Below, one piece after another: positions 24,145-33,307 of a stretch of 64,000 nucleotides of DNA. The stretch is from contig JALUAG010000049.1 in assembly GCA_027045875.1 (NCBI GenBank), positions 62,001-126,000 of the forward strand, given 5' to 3'. The notes beneath the pieces are model-generated. The model saw only the letters and a list, made by a program, of their open reading frames with translations. It was not told where the DNA came from and did not search any database. Numbering within the stretch: position 1 is the stretch's first letter; every line of letters starts with the position of its first letter. This stretch comes from Alphaproteobacteria bacterium. Lineage in GTDB: Bacteria; Pseudomonadota; Alphaproteobacteria; Geminicoccales; Geminicoccaceae. The position numbers and the translations under genes are program-made.

Positions 24145-25894
24145 GGCGGGGCCCGGTCTCCCCGAGGCCGGAGCGGAGCTTGCGTCGGATCTCTCCCACG
24201 AGGTCGTCCTCGGGTTCGAGGGTCAGTGCGCGCCGCCACTGGAAGCGGGCTTCGCGGGTCCGCCCGACCCGCCAGTAGGCGTCGCCCAGATGGTCGTTGA
24301 TCACGGGATCACCCGGCTCCAGCTCGACGGCGCGTTCGAGGTATTCGACCGCCTTCTCGTAGTCGCCCAGGCGGTAGTAGGCCCAGCCCAGGCTGTCGAC
24401 GATGAAGCCGTCGTTGGGGCGCAGCTCCACCGCCCGGTGCAGCATCTCCTTGGCGCGCTCCAGATTGATCCCCTGGTCGACCCAGCTGTAGCCCAGATAG
24501 TTGAGGACGAAGGGCTGATCCGGCTGCAGTTCGAGGGCGCGGAGAAAGGCCTTCTCGGCCTCCGGCCAGCGGTCGGTGCGCTCGAGGGTGATGCCGTGCA
24601 CGTAGAACAGCCGCCAATGGCGCGGCGCCACGTCGCGGAGGCGCGAGATGGCCTCGCGATAGGCCTTCTCGGCGCGGGCGTAGTCCTCGTCGCGGCGGAA
24701 CAGATCGCCCAGCGTGACCAGCGCTTCGATCCGCGTCGGATCCTCGTCCGCCATGCGGCGTAGCAGCCGCACCGCCTCCTCCCTGCGGCCGGCCTCCACC
24801 AGCGCGTCGGCTTCGAGCAGCCGGCCCCGCCAGGCCCAGGGCGAGCCGGGCGTGAGTCGCGCCAGCGCCGCGAGGGCGAGCCGGGGCTGGTCGCGACCGA
24901 GCGCCAGCCGGGCGACGAGGAACCAGGCCTCGTCCAGCTCCGGACGGATGAAGGTGGCGAGACGGGCGAGGACCAGGCTGCGCTCGCCGATGTTCTGATC
25001 CTGCAGCGCCTGGGCCAGTCCGAGCAGCACGTCGGCCATGCCGCCGGCCGGATCCTCGAAGGGCGGCCACACCGCCTCGCCGGCGGCGAGGCGGGCCTCG
25101 AGGGCGGCCAGCAGGGGATTGTCGAGCGAGCCCGCGCGCTGGTCGCGGAGCAGCGCCCGCGCCTCCTCGGCGCGGTCCGCCCGCTGCAGGGCGAAGGCCA
25201 GGGCCTGGACCATCCGGGTGGGCGCCGTCTCGCCGGGCCGGACGTATTCGCGCAGCAGCGTGATCGCGTCTTCGAGCCGCCCGTCGAGGATCAGCATCAT
25301 GCCGCGGTGGTAGGCGTTCAGTCGCGGCAACCCCTCGCTCCGGTCCTCCTCGGCCAGGAGATCGAGCGCCGCGTGCGCGCCCTCGTCGGCGTAGGTGGCC
25401 CAGCCGAGCAGTATCGGCCGTGCCATGCCGAGAACACCGCGGCGGCCGAGCCGGTCGAGCCGGTCGCGGACCTCGCGCCAGCTGCCGCGGCGCAGCGCCT
25501 CGATGGCGAGTACCATGTGCACTTCGGGCAGTCGCGGGCTCAGCTGCGCGAGCTCGCCGGCCGACCGCAACGCATCCTCGAAGGCGCCGGTCTCGATTTC
25601 GAGGACGAACACCCGGCGGCGGAGTTCGAGATCGTCGGGCTGGTCGGCGAGGGCCCGCCGGTAGAGCTCGAGGGCGGTGACGAAATCGCCTTTGCGGAGC
25701 GCGAAGCGTCCCGCGAGATAGGCGCCCGCGGGGCCCGGATCCTCCACCCGGATCGGGGGGGCGGTTCTGGCGTCGGTGTAGGGATCGTAGAGGGGGGATG
25801 CGCCGCTGCAACCAGCGAGGCCCAGCCCGCCGATCAGAAGGCTGCTGCGAATGGCGGCGAGAACCGGCGGCAGGCGCCGAAACCGAGAGGCCAT
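24137..25894 (-). CDS. TPR-repeat lipoprotein
   Basis: The 585-aa product has a lipoprotein signal with lipobox LGLAGC near residue 30. Tandem TPR units follow (AYLAGRFALRKGDFVTALEL at the start; AEKAFLRALELQPDQPFVLN, AVELRPNDGFIVDSLGWAYY and AVEYLERAVELEPGDPVIND near the end). It is likely anchored to the outer membrane facing the periplasm. Its upstream linkage to ispE is conserved in many alphaproteobacteria, where such proteins are annotated only as tetratricopeptide-repeat proteins. TPR domains mediate protein contacts, and the partner is unknown. ATG at 25894 places the signal peptide correctly; upstream frame is out of character. Confidence 0.88.
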   Translation of the reverse strand: MASRFRRLPPVLAAIRSSLLIGGLGLAGCSGASPLYDPYTDARTAPPIRVEDPGPAGAYLAGRFALRKGDFVTALELYRRALADQPDDLELRRRVFVLEIETGAFEDALRSAGELAQLSPRLPEVHMVLAIEALRRGSWREVRDRLDRLGRRGVLGMARPILLGWATYADEGAHAALDLLAEEDRSEGLPRLNAYHRGMMLILDGRLEDAITLLREYVRPGETAPTRMVQALAFALQRADRAEEARALLRDQRAGSLDNPLLAALEARLAAGEAVWPPFEDPAGGMADVLLGLAQALQDQNIGERSLVLARLATFIRPELDEAWFLVARLALGRDQPRLALAALARLTPGSPWAWRGRLLEADALVEAGRREEAVRLLRRMADEDPTRIEALVTLGDLFRRDEDYARAEKAYREAISRLRDVAPRHWRLFYVHGITLERTDRWPEAEKAFLRALELQPDQPFVLNYLGYSWVDQGINLERAKEMLHRAVELRPNDGFIVDSLGWAYYRLGDYEKAVEYLERAVELEPGDPVINDHLGDAYWRVGRTREARFQWRRALTLEPEDDLVGEIRRKLRSGLGETGPRRG

Positions 25895-26038
25895 CGGCAA
25901 AGTCCATGGCTGGTGGGCGGGCGAGGGGTCGTCACCACCCCTTGACGGCATCGGGGGGACACCCCAAAGAAAGCCCGCCGCGGGGACAGGCCCGCGGCCG
26001 GCGGTTCCTGTCGTACCCCGATTCGTGGAGCGCATCCT

Positions 26039-26242
26039 ATGTTGAAAACGTCCAAGAGCAAGAACGATCCATCGGCGCGCGGGCCAGCGCAGCAGCTGAA
26101 GACTTTCGAGGGCAAGAAGGTCAAGCCTACGCTCTACGTCGGGACCGCCGTGGGCCACGGACGATACATAGCCGCGCAGGACGAGAGCGGCAAGCTCGTG
26201 TGCGACCGCGACGGCAGGCCGATTCCCTACCGGGAGATCTGA
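26039..26242 (+). CDS. Small hypothetical protein (67 aa)
   Basis: A 67-aa hydrophilic product with a Lys-rich N-terminus (MLKTSKSKNDP), a centre reading VGTAVGHGRYIAAQ, and a tail GRPIPYREI. It has no signal or membrane segment. It stands alone, divergent from the TPR lipoprotein gene. The protein-like composition, distinct from flanking intergenic sequence, supports a real gene. No function can be assigned. Confidence 0.65.
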   Translation: MLKTSKSKNDPSARGPAQQLKTFEGKKVKPTLYVGTAVGHGRYIAAQDESGKLVCDRDGRPIPYREI

Positions 26243-26350
26243 TCTCCCGCGCCGCATGCCGGCGGCCCCACGACGCCGTCGGGCGAGGCCACGCCCCCCT
26301 TCGAGCCTCATGGTATCGCATGACGTAGGGTAGATTAACGGGCGCTTGCG

Positions 26351-26365
26351 TTAACGAGCGGTTAA
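26351..26365. promoter_or_regulatory. CtrA-type binding site (TTAA-N7-TTAA)
   Basis: TTAACGAGCGGTTAA matches the full CtrA consensus of alphaproteobacteria. It lies in the AT-rich 203-base gap before the uracil-DNA glycosylase/transglycosylase/moaB genes, 95 bases from the first start. A further TTAA twelve bases upstream adds to the cluster. CtrA times cell-cycle and envelope genes; here it may control the downstream murein hydrolase operon. Confidence 0.5.
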
Positions 26366-26445
26366 AAGTACCACTAGGGGCGTGGAATAAATCCGGATAC
26401 CTCCGGTCCTCGTATGCGGAGCGAATCTGGGGGGGAAGAAACGGG

Positions 26446-27330
26446 ATGGAGGGAGCTGCCGGCAGGTCCCCCGGCGCGTTCGACGGCGAGGCGGTGGCCG
26501 CCTGGCTCGAATGGCAGGCGCTGGCCGGCGTCGATTGCTGCCTCGACGATCCCTCGCCGCGGCCCGCCGAGGCGCCGCGGCCCGATCCCCGAGGGAAGCT
26601 CGCCGTGCCGGCGCCGGTGGCCGCCGATCTGTTCGCCGGCGCGGCGCCGCGCGATTCCCTGGCGGACGCCCGTAGCCTCGCCCGGTCCTGCACCACGCTC
26701 GACGAGCTGCGGCAGGCGCTCGAGCGTTTCGAGGGCTGTGCGCTGCGGCAGACGGCGACCCGGCTCTGTTTCGCCGACGGCAGCGCCGAGGCGCCCCTGA
26801 TGCTGATCGGCGAGGCGCCCGGCGCCGAGGAGGACCGCCAGGGACTGCCGTTCGTGGGCCCGAGCGGTCGGCTGCTGGACCGCATCCTGTCCTGGATCGG
26901 CCTTGATCGGCGCAGCGTCTGGATCACCAATGCCATCTTCTGGCGGCCGCCGGGAAACCGCGCCCCGACCACCTCCGAGCTCGCCGTCTGTCAGCCGTTC
27001 CTCGAGCGCCAGATCGAACTGCTGCGGCCGGAGATGTTGCTCTTTCTGGGCGGCATCGCCGCCCGCGGGCTGCTGGGAGTCAGGGAAGGCGTGACGCGGC
27101 TTCGGGGGCGGGAGTTCCTCTACCGGCGGGAAGCCGGGGGGCGGGCCGTTCCGGCGATCGTCACCTTCCATCCCGCCTATCTGCTGCGGCAGCCGGCACA
27201 GAAGCGTCTGGTCTGGCGGGATTTTCTGACGGTGCGGCAGCGCCTCGAGGAGCTGGCTCCCGAACGGCTGCCGGAGATCGGGTCGGGGAGGCAGGCCGCA
27301 TCCTCGCATCTGCGAACGGGGGCTTCATGA
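26446..27330 (+). CDS. Uracil-DNA glycosylase family 4
   Basis: This 294-aa base-excision repair enzyme removes uracil from DNA. Family-4 motifs are LIGEAPGAEEDRQGLPFVG, NAIFWRPPGNRAPT and the C-terminal VTFHPAYLLRQPAQKRLVW. Cys residues in FEGCALRQTATRLC and later in LAVCQPF are candidates for the 4Fe-4S cluster, although the first pair departs from the usual CxxC spacing. About 100 variable residues precede the catalytic domain, as in alphaproteobacterial homologues. Start has a GGGGGGAAG ribosome site. The stop overlaps the start of the transglycosylase gene (ATGA). Confidence 0.88.
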   Translation: MEGAAGRSPGAFDGEAVAAWLEWQALAGVDCCLDDPSPRPAEAPRPDPRGKLAVPAPVAADLFAGAAPRDSLADARSLARSCTTLDELRQALERFEGCALRQTATRLCFADGSAEAPLMLIGEAPGAEEDRQGLPFVGPSGRLLDRILSWIGLDRRSVWITNAIFWRPPGNRAPTTSELAVCQPFLERQIELLRPEMLLFLGGIAARGLLGVREGVTRLRGREFLYRREAGGRAVPAIVTFHPAYLLRQPAQKRLVWRDFLTVRQRLEELAPERLPEIGSGRQAASSHLRTGAS

Positions 27331-29162
27331 GAGCGGGAGCGGGAATCCTGCGGTCGTGGCCGGCGCTGCTGCTGACCGTGTTCTGGCTGGAGGCGCTGCC
27401 GGCGAGCGCGCTCGCCGAGGCCGCCGACGGACCGCGTACGCAGCTCGCCCGGCTGGAGACCTTCGCCGCTCCCCCCGCGGTGCTCGATCGCCTGCCGCGG
27501 CCGCTGTCGCGCCGCGACGCCGAGCTCTACCGGCGCATCTTCGCGGCGCAGGAAAAGGGACGCTGGCGGGAGGCCGACCGGCTCATCGGGCAGCTCCGCA
27601 GCCGGCTGCTGATGGGCCATGTGCTCGCTCAGCGCTACCTCCATCCGACCGCCTACCGCTCGCGCTACGAGGAACTGCGGGCCTGGCTCGCCGAATACGC
27701 CGATCTGCCGGAGGCCTCGCGGATCTACCGCCTGGCGGTCAAGCGGCGCCCGGCGGGCAGCCCGCCGCCGCCGCGTCCCCTGAACGGTTATCTCGCCGGC
27801 GCCGGGCAGAATCTCCTCGAGCCGGGCGGCGAGGTCGTCGGGGACGGGAAGCTGCCCGGCGAGGTTCGGCGCTGGCTGCGGAAGATCTCGCGGGCGGTGG
27901 CCGCCGGTCGCACCGGCGAGGCGGCGAAGCTCCTCTCGGGAGCGTCTCGGGCGCACGTCCGCGATCCGCGGCTGCGCGATCGGGCGGCCTGGATCGTCGC
28001 CCGCGGCTATCTGGCCGACGGCAGGGACCGCGAGGCCTACCGCCTCGCCAGCGCGGCCGCCGAGCGTTCGGGCGAGGCGTTGCCCGGGCTGCACTGGACC
28101 GCCGGGCTCGCCGCCTGGCGGCTCGGGGACCGGGCGGCGGCGGCCCGCCATTTCGCCGCCCTCGCGACCCACGAGCTCGCCCGCCAGGAGGGCAAGGCGG
28201 CGGCGGCCTTCTGGGCCGCGCGGGCCTATCTGGTCACCGGGCGGCCGCAGCTCGCCGCCCGCTTCCTGCGGCTGAGCGCCTCCGCCAGCGACGGTTTCTA
28301 CGGGCTGATCGCGCAGGCGGTGCTGGGTCAGACGATCCGCTTCGACTGGGAAGAGCAGGGGCTGCGCGACGAGCTGGTCTCGCTCCTGATCCGTTTCCCG
28401 GGTTCGCGCCGGGCGCTGGCGCTGGCCCAGATCGGTCAGCGGCGTCTGGCGGAAGCGGAGATCCGCAAGCTCGCCGCCCGGGCCCGTCCCCGGCTGCTGC
28501 GAGCGCTCGCGGCACTTGCCGAGAGCGTCGGGCTGCCGGCCGCACAGATGCGGGTGGCGCAGCGGCTGCGGCTGATCGACGGTCGCCGTCACGACGGCGC
28601 CATGTTCCCGATCCCCGGCTGGCGTCCGGAGGGCGGCTTCCGCATCGATCGGGCGCTGCTGTTCGCCCTCGCCCGGGCGGAGAGCGGGTTCGATCCCGAT
28701 GCCAGGAGCGGGCGGGGTGCGATGGGGCTGATGCAGATCATGCCCGCCACCGCCCGTCAGATCGCGAGCCTCAGCGACATCCGCTACGGCGGGCGCGGTG
28801 ATCTGCGCGATCCCGTCAAGAACCTGACCATCGGCCAGGCCTATATCGAGAAGCTGCTGCGGGAGGAGCCGAGCCGGCGCAGTCTCGTTCATCTGGCGCT
28901 GGCCTACAACGCCGGCCTCGCCCGGCTGAAGCGCTGGCAGCGGCGGCTCGAACGCTTCGAGGACGACCCGCTGCTCTATCTCGAAAGCGTGCCGGTGGCC
29001 GAATCCCGCCTCTACGTCAAGAAGATCCTCGCCAATCTCTGGGCCTATCGCATCCGCCTCGGCCAGGACACGCCGTCGCTCGAGGCTCTGGCCACCAACC
29101 GATGGCCGGAATACGTTCCGCTCGATGCGATGGGGAGCTGGCGCGATGCCCGGGCGAATTGA
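27327..29162 (+). CDS. slt: Soluble lytic murein transglycosylase (Slt-like)
   Basis: The 611-aa exported protein has a signal peptide ending near ALPASALA, a long alpha-helical superhelix (U and L domains) and a C-terminal goose-lysozyme-like domain. The catalytic Glu is in LFALARAESGFDP, followed by GAMGLMQIMPATA and LAYNAGLARLKRWQ. It cleaves the MurNAc-GlcNAc bond in peptidoglycan, forming 1,6-anhydro ends, and acts in the periplasm during wall growth and turnover. It is coupled to the UDG gene by start overlap and overlaps the moaB start by 17 bases. Confidence 0.92.
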   Translation: MRAGAGILRSWPALLLTVFWLEALPASALAEAADGPRTQLARLETFAAPPAVLDRLPRPLSRRDAELYRRIFAAQEKGRWREADRLIGQLRSRLLMGHVLAQRYLHPTAYRSRYEELRAWLAEYADLPEASRIYRLAVKRRPAGSPPPPRPLNGYLAGAGQNLLEPGGEVVGDGKLPGEVRRWLRKISRAVAAGRTGEAAKLLSGASRAHVRDPRLRDRAAWIVARGYLADGRDREAYRLASAAAERSGEALPGLHWTAGLAAWRLGDRAAAARHFAALATHELARQEGKAAAAFWAARAYLVTGRPQLAARFLRLSASASDGFYGLIAQAVLGQTIRFDWEEQGLRDELVSLLIRFPGSRRALALAQIGQRRLAEAEIRKLAARARPRLLRALAALAESVGLPAAQMRVAQRLRLIDGRRHDGAMFPIPGWRPEGGFRIDRALLFALARAESGFDPDARSGRGAMGLMQIMPATARQIASLSDIRYGGRGDLRDPVKNLTIGQAYIEKLLREEPSRRSLVHLALAYNAGLARLKRWQRRLERFEDDPLLYLESVPVAESRLYVKKILANLWAYRIRLGQDTPSLEALATNRWPEYVPLDAMGSWRDARAN

Positions 29163-29691
29163 CGAGAACATTCCCTTCCGACCTCTCAGGATCGCGGTGC
29201 TGACGGTCTCCGATTCGCGGGACGAGCGCAGCGACCGCTCGGGCGCGGTGCTGGTGGAGCGGCTGCAGGCGGCCGGTCACCTCCTGGCCGCCCGGGACAT
29301 CGTGCGCGACGAGGTGGAGCAGATCGCGGCTCGGCTGCGGGCCTGGATCGAGGATCCGGCGATCGAGGTGGTGCTGACCACCGGCGGCACCGGCGTCACC
29401 GGGCGCGACGTCACGCCCGAGGCGCTGGCGATGGTCGCGGAAAAGCGGATCCCCGGCTTCGGCGAACTGTTCCGCTGGCTCTCCTACGCCAAGATCGGCA
29501 CCTCCACCATCCAGTCCCGCGCCGACGCGGGTGTCGCCCGGGGGACCTACATCTTCTGCCTGCCGGGATCGCCCGGGGCCTGTCGCGACGCCTGGGACGA
29601 CATCCTCGCGACCCAGCTCGACATCCGCTACCGGCCCTGCAACTTCGCCGAGATGATGCCGCGGCTGCGCGAGCACGAACCGGGCGGCTGA
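29146..29691 (+). CDS. moaB: Molybdenum cofactor biosynthesis protein B (MoaB)
   Basis: The 181-aa MoaB/MogA-family protein acts in molybdopterin adenylylation. Motifs are [16 protein letters not shown], the substrate-binding [16 protein letters not shown] and [16 protein letters not shown] chose ATG at 29146, with GGGGAG eight bases upstream, which gives the normal MoaB N-terminus and overlaps the transglycosylase stop. It is relevant here because the window encodes at least two molybdoenzymes (IdrA and XdhB), although it is not next to either. Confidence 0.93.
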   Translation: MPGRIDENIPFRPLRIAVLTVSDSRDERSDRSGAVLVERLQAAGHLLAARDIVRDEVEQIAARLRAWIEDPAIEVVLTTGGTGVTGRDVTPEALAMVAEKRIPGFGELFRWLSYAKIGTSTIQSRADAGVARGTYIFCLPGSPGACRDAWDDILATQLDIRYRPCNFAEMMPRLREHEPGG

Positions 29692-29694
29692 GCG

Positions 29695-31041
29695 TCAGAA
29701 GCGCAGATTGGCGCTCACCGTCAGGATGTCGATGCCGTTGTCGTAGGAGGCGTCGAGCTCGGCACGGAAGGTGTTGCCGACGCCGGCGGTATCGAGGCGC
29801 ACTTCCGAATCGTCGACGAAGATGTGCGTGTATCCGACGCTCAGATCGAACCAGGAACTCGGCGTCCAGCTCAGACCCGCGGCCAGCCACAGGCGGTCGT
29901 TGCCCGGTATGCGGGGCGTGCGGTAGCGGGTACGGATCGGCGTCTGGTCGTAGGCGACGCCGAAGCGGAAGACCAGGTCCTCGCGCGCCCGGTAGGTGAC
30001 GCCGGCGGCGTAGAACCAGCTCCCCTCCCATTTCTCCTCGGTGACGTTGTCGGCCTCCGACGGGTTGTCGAACTTGATGCGCAGCTCGTCGAACTCGCCC
30101 CAGTCGGTGAACATGGCGTCGGCCATCACCGCCCAGCGATCGTCGATCTCGTGATAGACGCCGAAGGAGATGCTCTGCGGGGTGGTCAGGCGGGCGGAGG
30201 CGCCGGTGTCGACGAACCTCCCGGTGGCGGCGGAAAGGGCGGCGCCGATGCCGGCGCTGTCGAGCGTGAAATCCACCTCGCCCTTGAGATTGTGCTCGAC
30301 CTTCGAGCGGTAGCCGAGGCCGAGGCGCGTGCCCGTCCAGGGCTCGACGATGGCGCCCAGGGTGAAGCCGTAGCCCCAGTCGTTCCCCTCGAGACGGCTG
30401 CGCCCGTCCTGGGTGCCGGGCACCGCACCGGGAATGCCGGATACCGCCCCGATGGTGCCGAAATCGACGGCGTTCGTGAGTTTCGCTTCGACGTACTGGA
30501 TCTGCGCACCGAAGCCGAGGCTGAGCCAGGGGAGAGGGCGTAGGGCCAGGGTCGGCGCGATGTTGGCGGTCATGAGTCGGGAGCCGATGGCGTGGTAGCG
30601 GCCGACCCAGTCGTCCGGATAACGGGTTTCGAGGCCGAAGGGCACGGTGAGCGCGAGGCCGAAACGCCACACCTCGTCGAGGGCGTAGGTGAGATAGAAG
30701 GCCGGGACGGTCTCGTCTTCGGCGATGTCGCCCTTGGTGGTGCGGCCGCCGATCGCGGCCCCGGTCACCGTCGTCGCACGCGCGTTCTCCAGCCGCGATC
30801 CCGGCATGATGCGGCTGATCACCAGCTGCGCCCGGACGCCGTCCTGGTAGCCGAGGGCGGCCGGGTTGAAGAAGATGAAGCTCGGATCCTCGGCGGCGGC
30901 CGTGGCCCCGGCGAAGGCGTTGCCGAGGGCGGTGGCCGACTGCTCCTTGAGGGCGAAGCCGGCCGCCCGGACCGGCTCGGCCGCGAGCAGGGCCAGCCCG
31001 AGAACCGGAAGCAGGGTGAGGATGCTCTGGCGGTGCGGCAT
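29695..31041 (-). CDS. FadL-family outer-membrane transport protein
   Basis: The 448-aa product has a signal peptide (ILTLLPVLGLALLAAEPVRA), then the FadL/TodX start GFALKEQSATALGNAFAG and EDPSFIFFNPAALGY. It continues in alternating beta-barrel strands and ends in a C-terminal aromatic residue (SANLRF), typical of outer-membrane proteins. Family members carry long-chain fatty acids or hydrophobic aromatics across the outer membrane. It is a single gene that converges on moaB with three bases between stops. Confidence 0.88.
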   Translation of the reverse strand: MPHRQSILTLLPVLGLALLAAEPVRAAGFALKEQSATALGNAFAGATAAAEDPSFIFFNPAALGYQDGVRAQLVISRIMPGSRLENARATTVTGAAIGGRTTKGDIAEDETVPAFYLTYALDEVWRFGLALTVPFGLETRYPDDWVGRYHAIGSRLMTANIAPTLALRPLPWLSLGFGAQIQYVEAKLTNAVDFGTIGAVSGIPGAVPGTQDGRSRLEGNDWGYGFTLGAIVEPWTGTRLGLGYRSKVEHNLKGEVDFTLDSAGIGAALSAATGRFVDTGASARLTTPQSISFGVYHEIDDRWAVMADAMFTDWGEFDELRIKFDNPSEADNVTEEKWEGSWFYAAGVTYRAREDLVFRFGVAYDQTPIRTRYRTPRIPGNDRLWLAAGLSWTPSSWFDLSVGYTHIFVDDSEVRLDTAGVGNTFRAELDASYDNGIDILTVSANLRF

Positions 31042-31254
31042 GGGTCGGCCTCCCGGACGGGACGTCGCTCTTCCGGCGCGATCGCCTCGCCGACACGACT
31101 ATCCTCGCCCCGAGCGGCCTGCTAGTGCGGGAATGCTACACTGACCGGGGATTTGCCCGCCTGCGACGACCGCGCGCAAGCCGGCCACATTGATTCGGCC
31201 ACTTCGGTTACCCATCATGAAGGGCGGAGTGGTGCTCCCGAGGGGACCGAACGG

Positions 31255-31611
31255 ATGTCGAGACGGCACCATCGACGCGGGCTCCGCCTGGCGTTCTCGC
31301 TGCTGCCGACGATGTTCCTCCTGCTGTTCGGTTTCGTTCTGGCGGCGCCGGCCGCGGTCTCCGGAGCGGCTCGCGGCGGGGTAGCGGTGGCGACGGTCGC
31401 GGATCATCCGTCGCTTCCGTGCCACGAGGACTGTGCGGGAGGCGGATGGCTTTGCGCCGATCTCGGTCCCTGTTCGATGGTGATCCTGCCGATCGCCCAG
31501 CAGGCTTCCGGCAACATTCTCGGCATGCTCGCCGCCACGCCCGAGCAGCGGCGTCCTAAGCCGCATCCGCCGGCGGTGCTTCTCCGCCCCCCGACGGTGG
31601 ACCGGGTCTGA
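31255..31611 (+). CDS. Hypothetical membrane/exported protein (118 aa)
   Basis: The product has a basic start (MSRRHHRRGLRL) and a long hydrophobic segment (FSLLPTMFLLLFGFVLAA). A Cys/His cluster follows (PCHEDCAGGGWLCADLGPCS) that could bind metal, then a second weakly hydrophobic stretch and a Pro-rich tail. I chose ATG at 31255, which has GAGGGG upstream. It opens the copper/redox gene run, so a metal-related role is plausible but not shown. No family recognised. Confidence 0.6.
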   Translation: MSRRHHRRGLRLAFSLLPTMFLLLFGFVLAAPAAVSGAARGGVAVATVADHPSLPCHEDCAGGGWLCADLGPCSMVILPIAQQASGNILGMLAATPEQRRPKPHPPAVLLRPPTVDRV

Positions 31612-31705
31612 TCCGATCGCACCGCCGCGCCGGAAAGCGGCGGTCGACCGTGCGGAACCGACTTCGAGCAACCGGTCTTCTTCTTTCCGACGAGGGGAAA
31701 CGGAC

Positions 31706-32332
31706 ATGAGCACCGAAACGTTCGCCATCGCCGGCTTTCGCCGCACCCGCGCGCTTCGCCGGGCGCGCATCGCCGCCGCCCTCGCGGCGGGCCTGTTCTT
31801 CACCGCCCCGGTCGCGGCCCACGGTCCGGCCGGCCCCGGACAGGGGCCGGGCTTCGGCATGGGGCCGGGCATGATGATGGGGCCGCAGGGTGGTCCCGGC
31901 ATGATGATGGGTCCGCAGGGCGGCCAGGGCATGATGGGTCCCGGCATGATGATGGGCCCCTGCGGCGGCCAGGGCATGATGGGTCCCGGCATGATGACGG
32001 GTCCGCAGGGCGGCCAGGGCTTCGGGGGAGGTCCCGGCATGATGGGCCCGCAGCAGGGTGGCCCGGGCATGATGGGGCCGCAGGGGCGTCGCGGGATGAT
32101 GGCGCCCGGACCGAAGACGGCGTTGCCGGGCAAGGACCTGACCGTCGACGACGTCCGCGCACGGCTCGAGAACTGGCTCCGGCACATGGGCAATCCGCGC
32201 CTCGAGGTGGGTGAGGTGAAGGAGCTCGACGAGGACACGATCGTCGCCGACATCGTCACCAAGGAGGGCAGGGCCCTGGTCGATCGCTTCCGCGTCGACC
32301 GCCATACGGGTGCCATGCAGCGGGAAAGCTGA
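31706..32332 (+). CDS. Met/Gly-rich exported protein with PepSY-like C-terminus
   Basis: The 208-aa product has a signal peptide ending near APVAAHG. About 85 residues of Gly-Pro-Gly-Met-Met repeats follow, then a domain of about 65 residues (LTVDDVRARLENWL ... VDRFRVDRHTGAMQ) resembling a PepSY unit. Methionine clusters in the periplasm often bind Cu(I), and this gene precedes a CopB-type copper ATPase and small cytochromes, so a copper-buffering role is the best guess. The ribosome site GAGGGG lies ten bases before the ATG. No assigned family covers the repeat part. Confidence 0.72.
   Translation: MSTETFAIAGFRRTRALRRARIAAALAAGLFFTAPVAAHGPAGPGQGPGFGMGPGMMMGPQGGPGMMMGPQGGQGMMGPGMMMGPCGGQGMMGPGMMTGPQGGQGFGGGPGMMGPQQGGPGMMGPQGRRGMMAPGPKTALPGKDLTVDDVRARLENWLRHMGNPRLEVGEVKELDEDTIVADIVTKEGRALVDRFRVDRHTGAMQRES
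31855..32106 (+). repeat. In-frame GPGMM coding repeat
   Basis: A run of imperfect 15-45-base units encoding GPGMMMGPQGG-like blocks fills the middle of the Met/Gly-rich gene. The units are similar at DNA level, so the tract may expand or contract by slippage and may be hard to assemble. Confidence 0.75.
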
Positions 32333-32413
32333 CGACGCTCCCGGAAGGGCGGGGCTTCCGTCGCCGGCGGCGGCCCCGCCATCCCCTCTCAGCCATCTGT
32401 TCGGGAAAATGCT

Positions 32414-32863
32414 ATGGCCGAAACGGGCTCTGGAACCTCCGGCAGGCGGGGGCTCGTGATCGGTGCCGTCGTCCTCCTGGCGGCCGTCGGCTTCGGTGTC
32501 GGCCGCTGGTGGGACGGTGCCAGTCGCGCGGCGCTCGTCGATGTCGAGGTTCCCACGCTTTCGGTCCTCGCCCGCAAGGGCGCGAAGGCCTTCGATGCCA
32601 ATTGCGCGCGCTGCCACGGGCAGAACGGCGCCGGCACCGACCGGGGGCCGCCTCTGGTGTACGACACCTACAACCCCGGCCATCATGGCGATGGCGCCTT
32701 CGTTTCGGCGGCGCGCTTCGGCGTCCAGCAGCACCACTGGCGGTTCGGCGACATGCCGGCACAGCCCCAGGTGACCGACGAGGAGCTGGTCGCCATCATC
32801 AGATACGTGCGCGAGCTTCAGGAGGCCAACGGGATCTTCTACAAACCGCATATCATGCAATAG
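32414..32863 (+). CDS. Membrane-anchored monoheme cytochrome c
   Basis: The 149-aa product has one N-terminal helix (GLVIGAVVLLAAVGFGVG) and a single class-I cytochrome c domain with CARCHG near residue 73 and a probable axial Met in RFGDMPAQP. A His-rich patch (NPGHHGDG, QQHHWRF) lies beside it. It would hand electrons to a periplasmic partner. It follows the Met/Gly-rich gene by 81 bases in the copper/redox run. Similar cytochromes accompany copper or sulfide handling genes. Confidence 0.85.
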   Translation: MAETGSGTSGRRGLVIGAVVLLAAVGFGVGRWWDGASRAALVDVEVPTLSVLARKGAKAFDANCARCHGQNGAGTDRGPPLVYDTYNPGHHGDGAFVSAARFGVQQHHWRFGDMPAQPQVTDEELVAIIRYVRELQEANGIFYKPHIMQ

Positions 32864-32909
32864 ACCCGGCGCCTCGCGCCATCCACCGCTACGAGAGAAG
32901 GAGACGAGC

Positions 32910-33299
32910 ATGGCCTACAGCATGGACAGGACGATCACCGGCCGTCGTTTCGACGAGGTCGTCGAACGGGCGCGGGAGGCCCTGCAGGCCGAGGGTTTCG
33001 GCGTGCTGACCGAGATCGACGTCAAGGCCACCCTCAAGAAGAAGCTCGATGTCGATGTCGCCCCCTACCTCATCCTGGGTGCCTGCAATCCGCCGCTCGC
33101 GCACCGGGTGCTGCAGCTGGAGCCACGGATCGGCGTGCTGCTGCCCTGCAACGTGGTGGTCCGCGAGCTCGGCGACGGCAGCATCGAGGTGTCGGCGATG
33201 GATCCCGCGGCCGCCATGCAGGTGGTGGAGAACCCCGCGGTGCACGAGGTGGCGGCGGAGGTGCGCGACCGTCTCGCCCGCGTCCTGGCGGCGCTCTGA
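32910..33299 (+). CDS. DUF302 family protein
   Basis: This 129-aa soluble protein matches DUF302: start MDRTITGRRFDEVVERAREAL, LTEIDVKATLKKKL, and YLILGACNPPLAHRVLQLEP. The Cys in GACNPP is characteristic. There is no signal, so it is cytoplasmic. DUF302 proteins are often next to metal-resistance or sulfur genes, but their function is unknown. A good AAGGAG ribosome site precedes the ATG. Confidence 0.88.
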   Translation: MAYSMDRTITGRRFDEVVERAREALQAEGFGVLTEIDVKATLKKKLDVDVAPYLILGACNPPLAHRVLQLEPRIGVLLPCNVVVRELGDGSIEVSAMDPAAAMQVVENPAVHEVAAEVRDRLARVLAAL

Positions 33300-33307
33300 G
33301 GCCGGTC

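Noticed and set aside
31855-32106. CRISPR-like or intergenic repeat array
   Set aside because: The repeats are in frame and encode GPGMM blocks in one exported protein; there are no spacers or cas genes.
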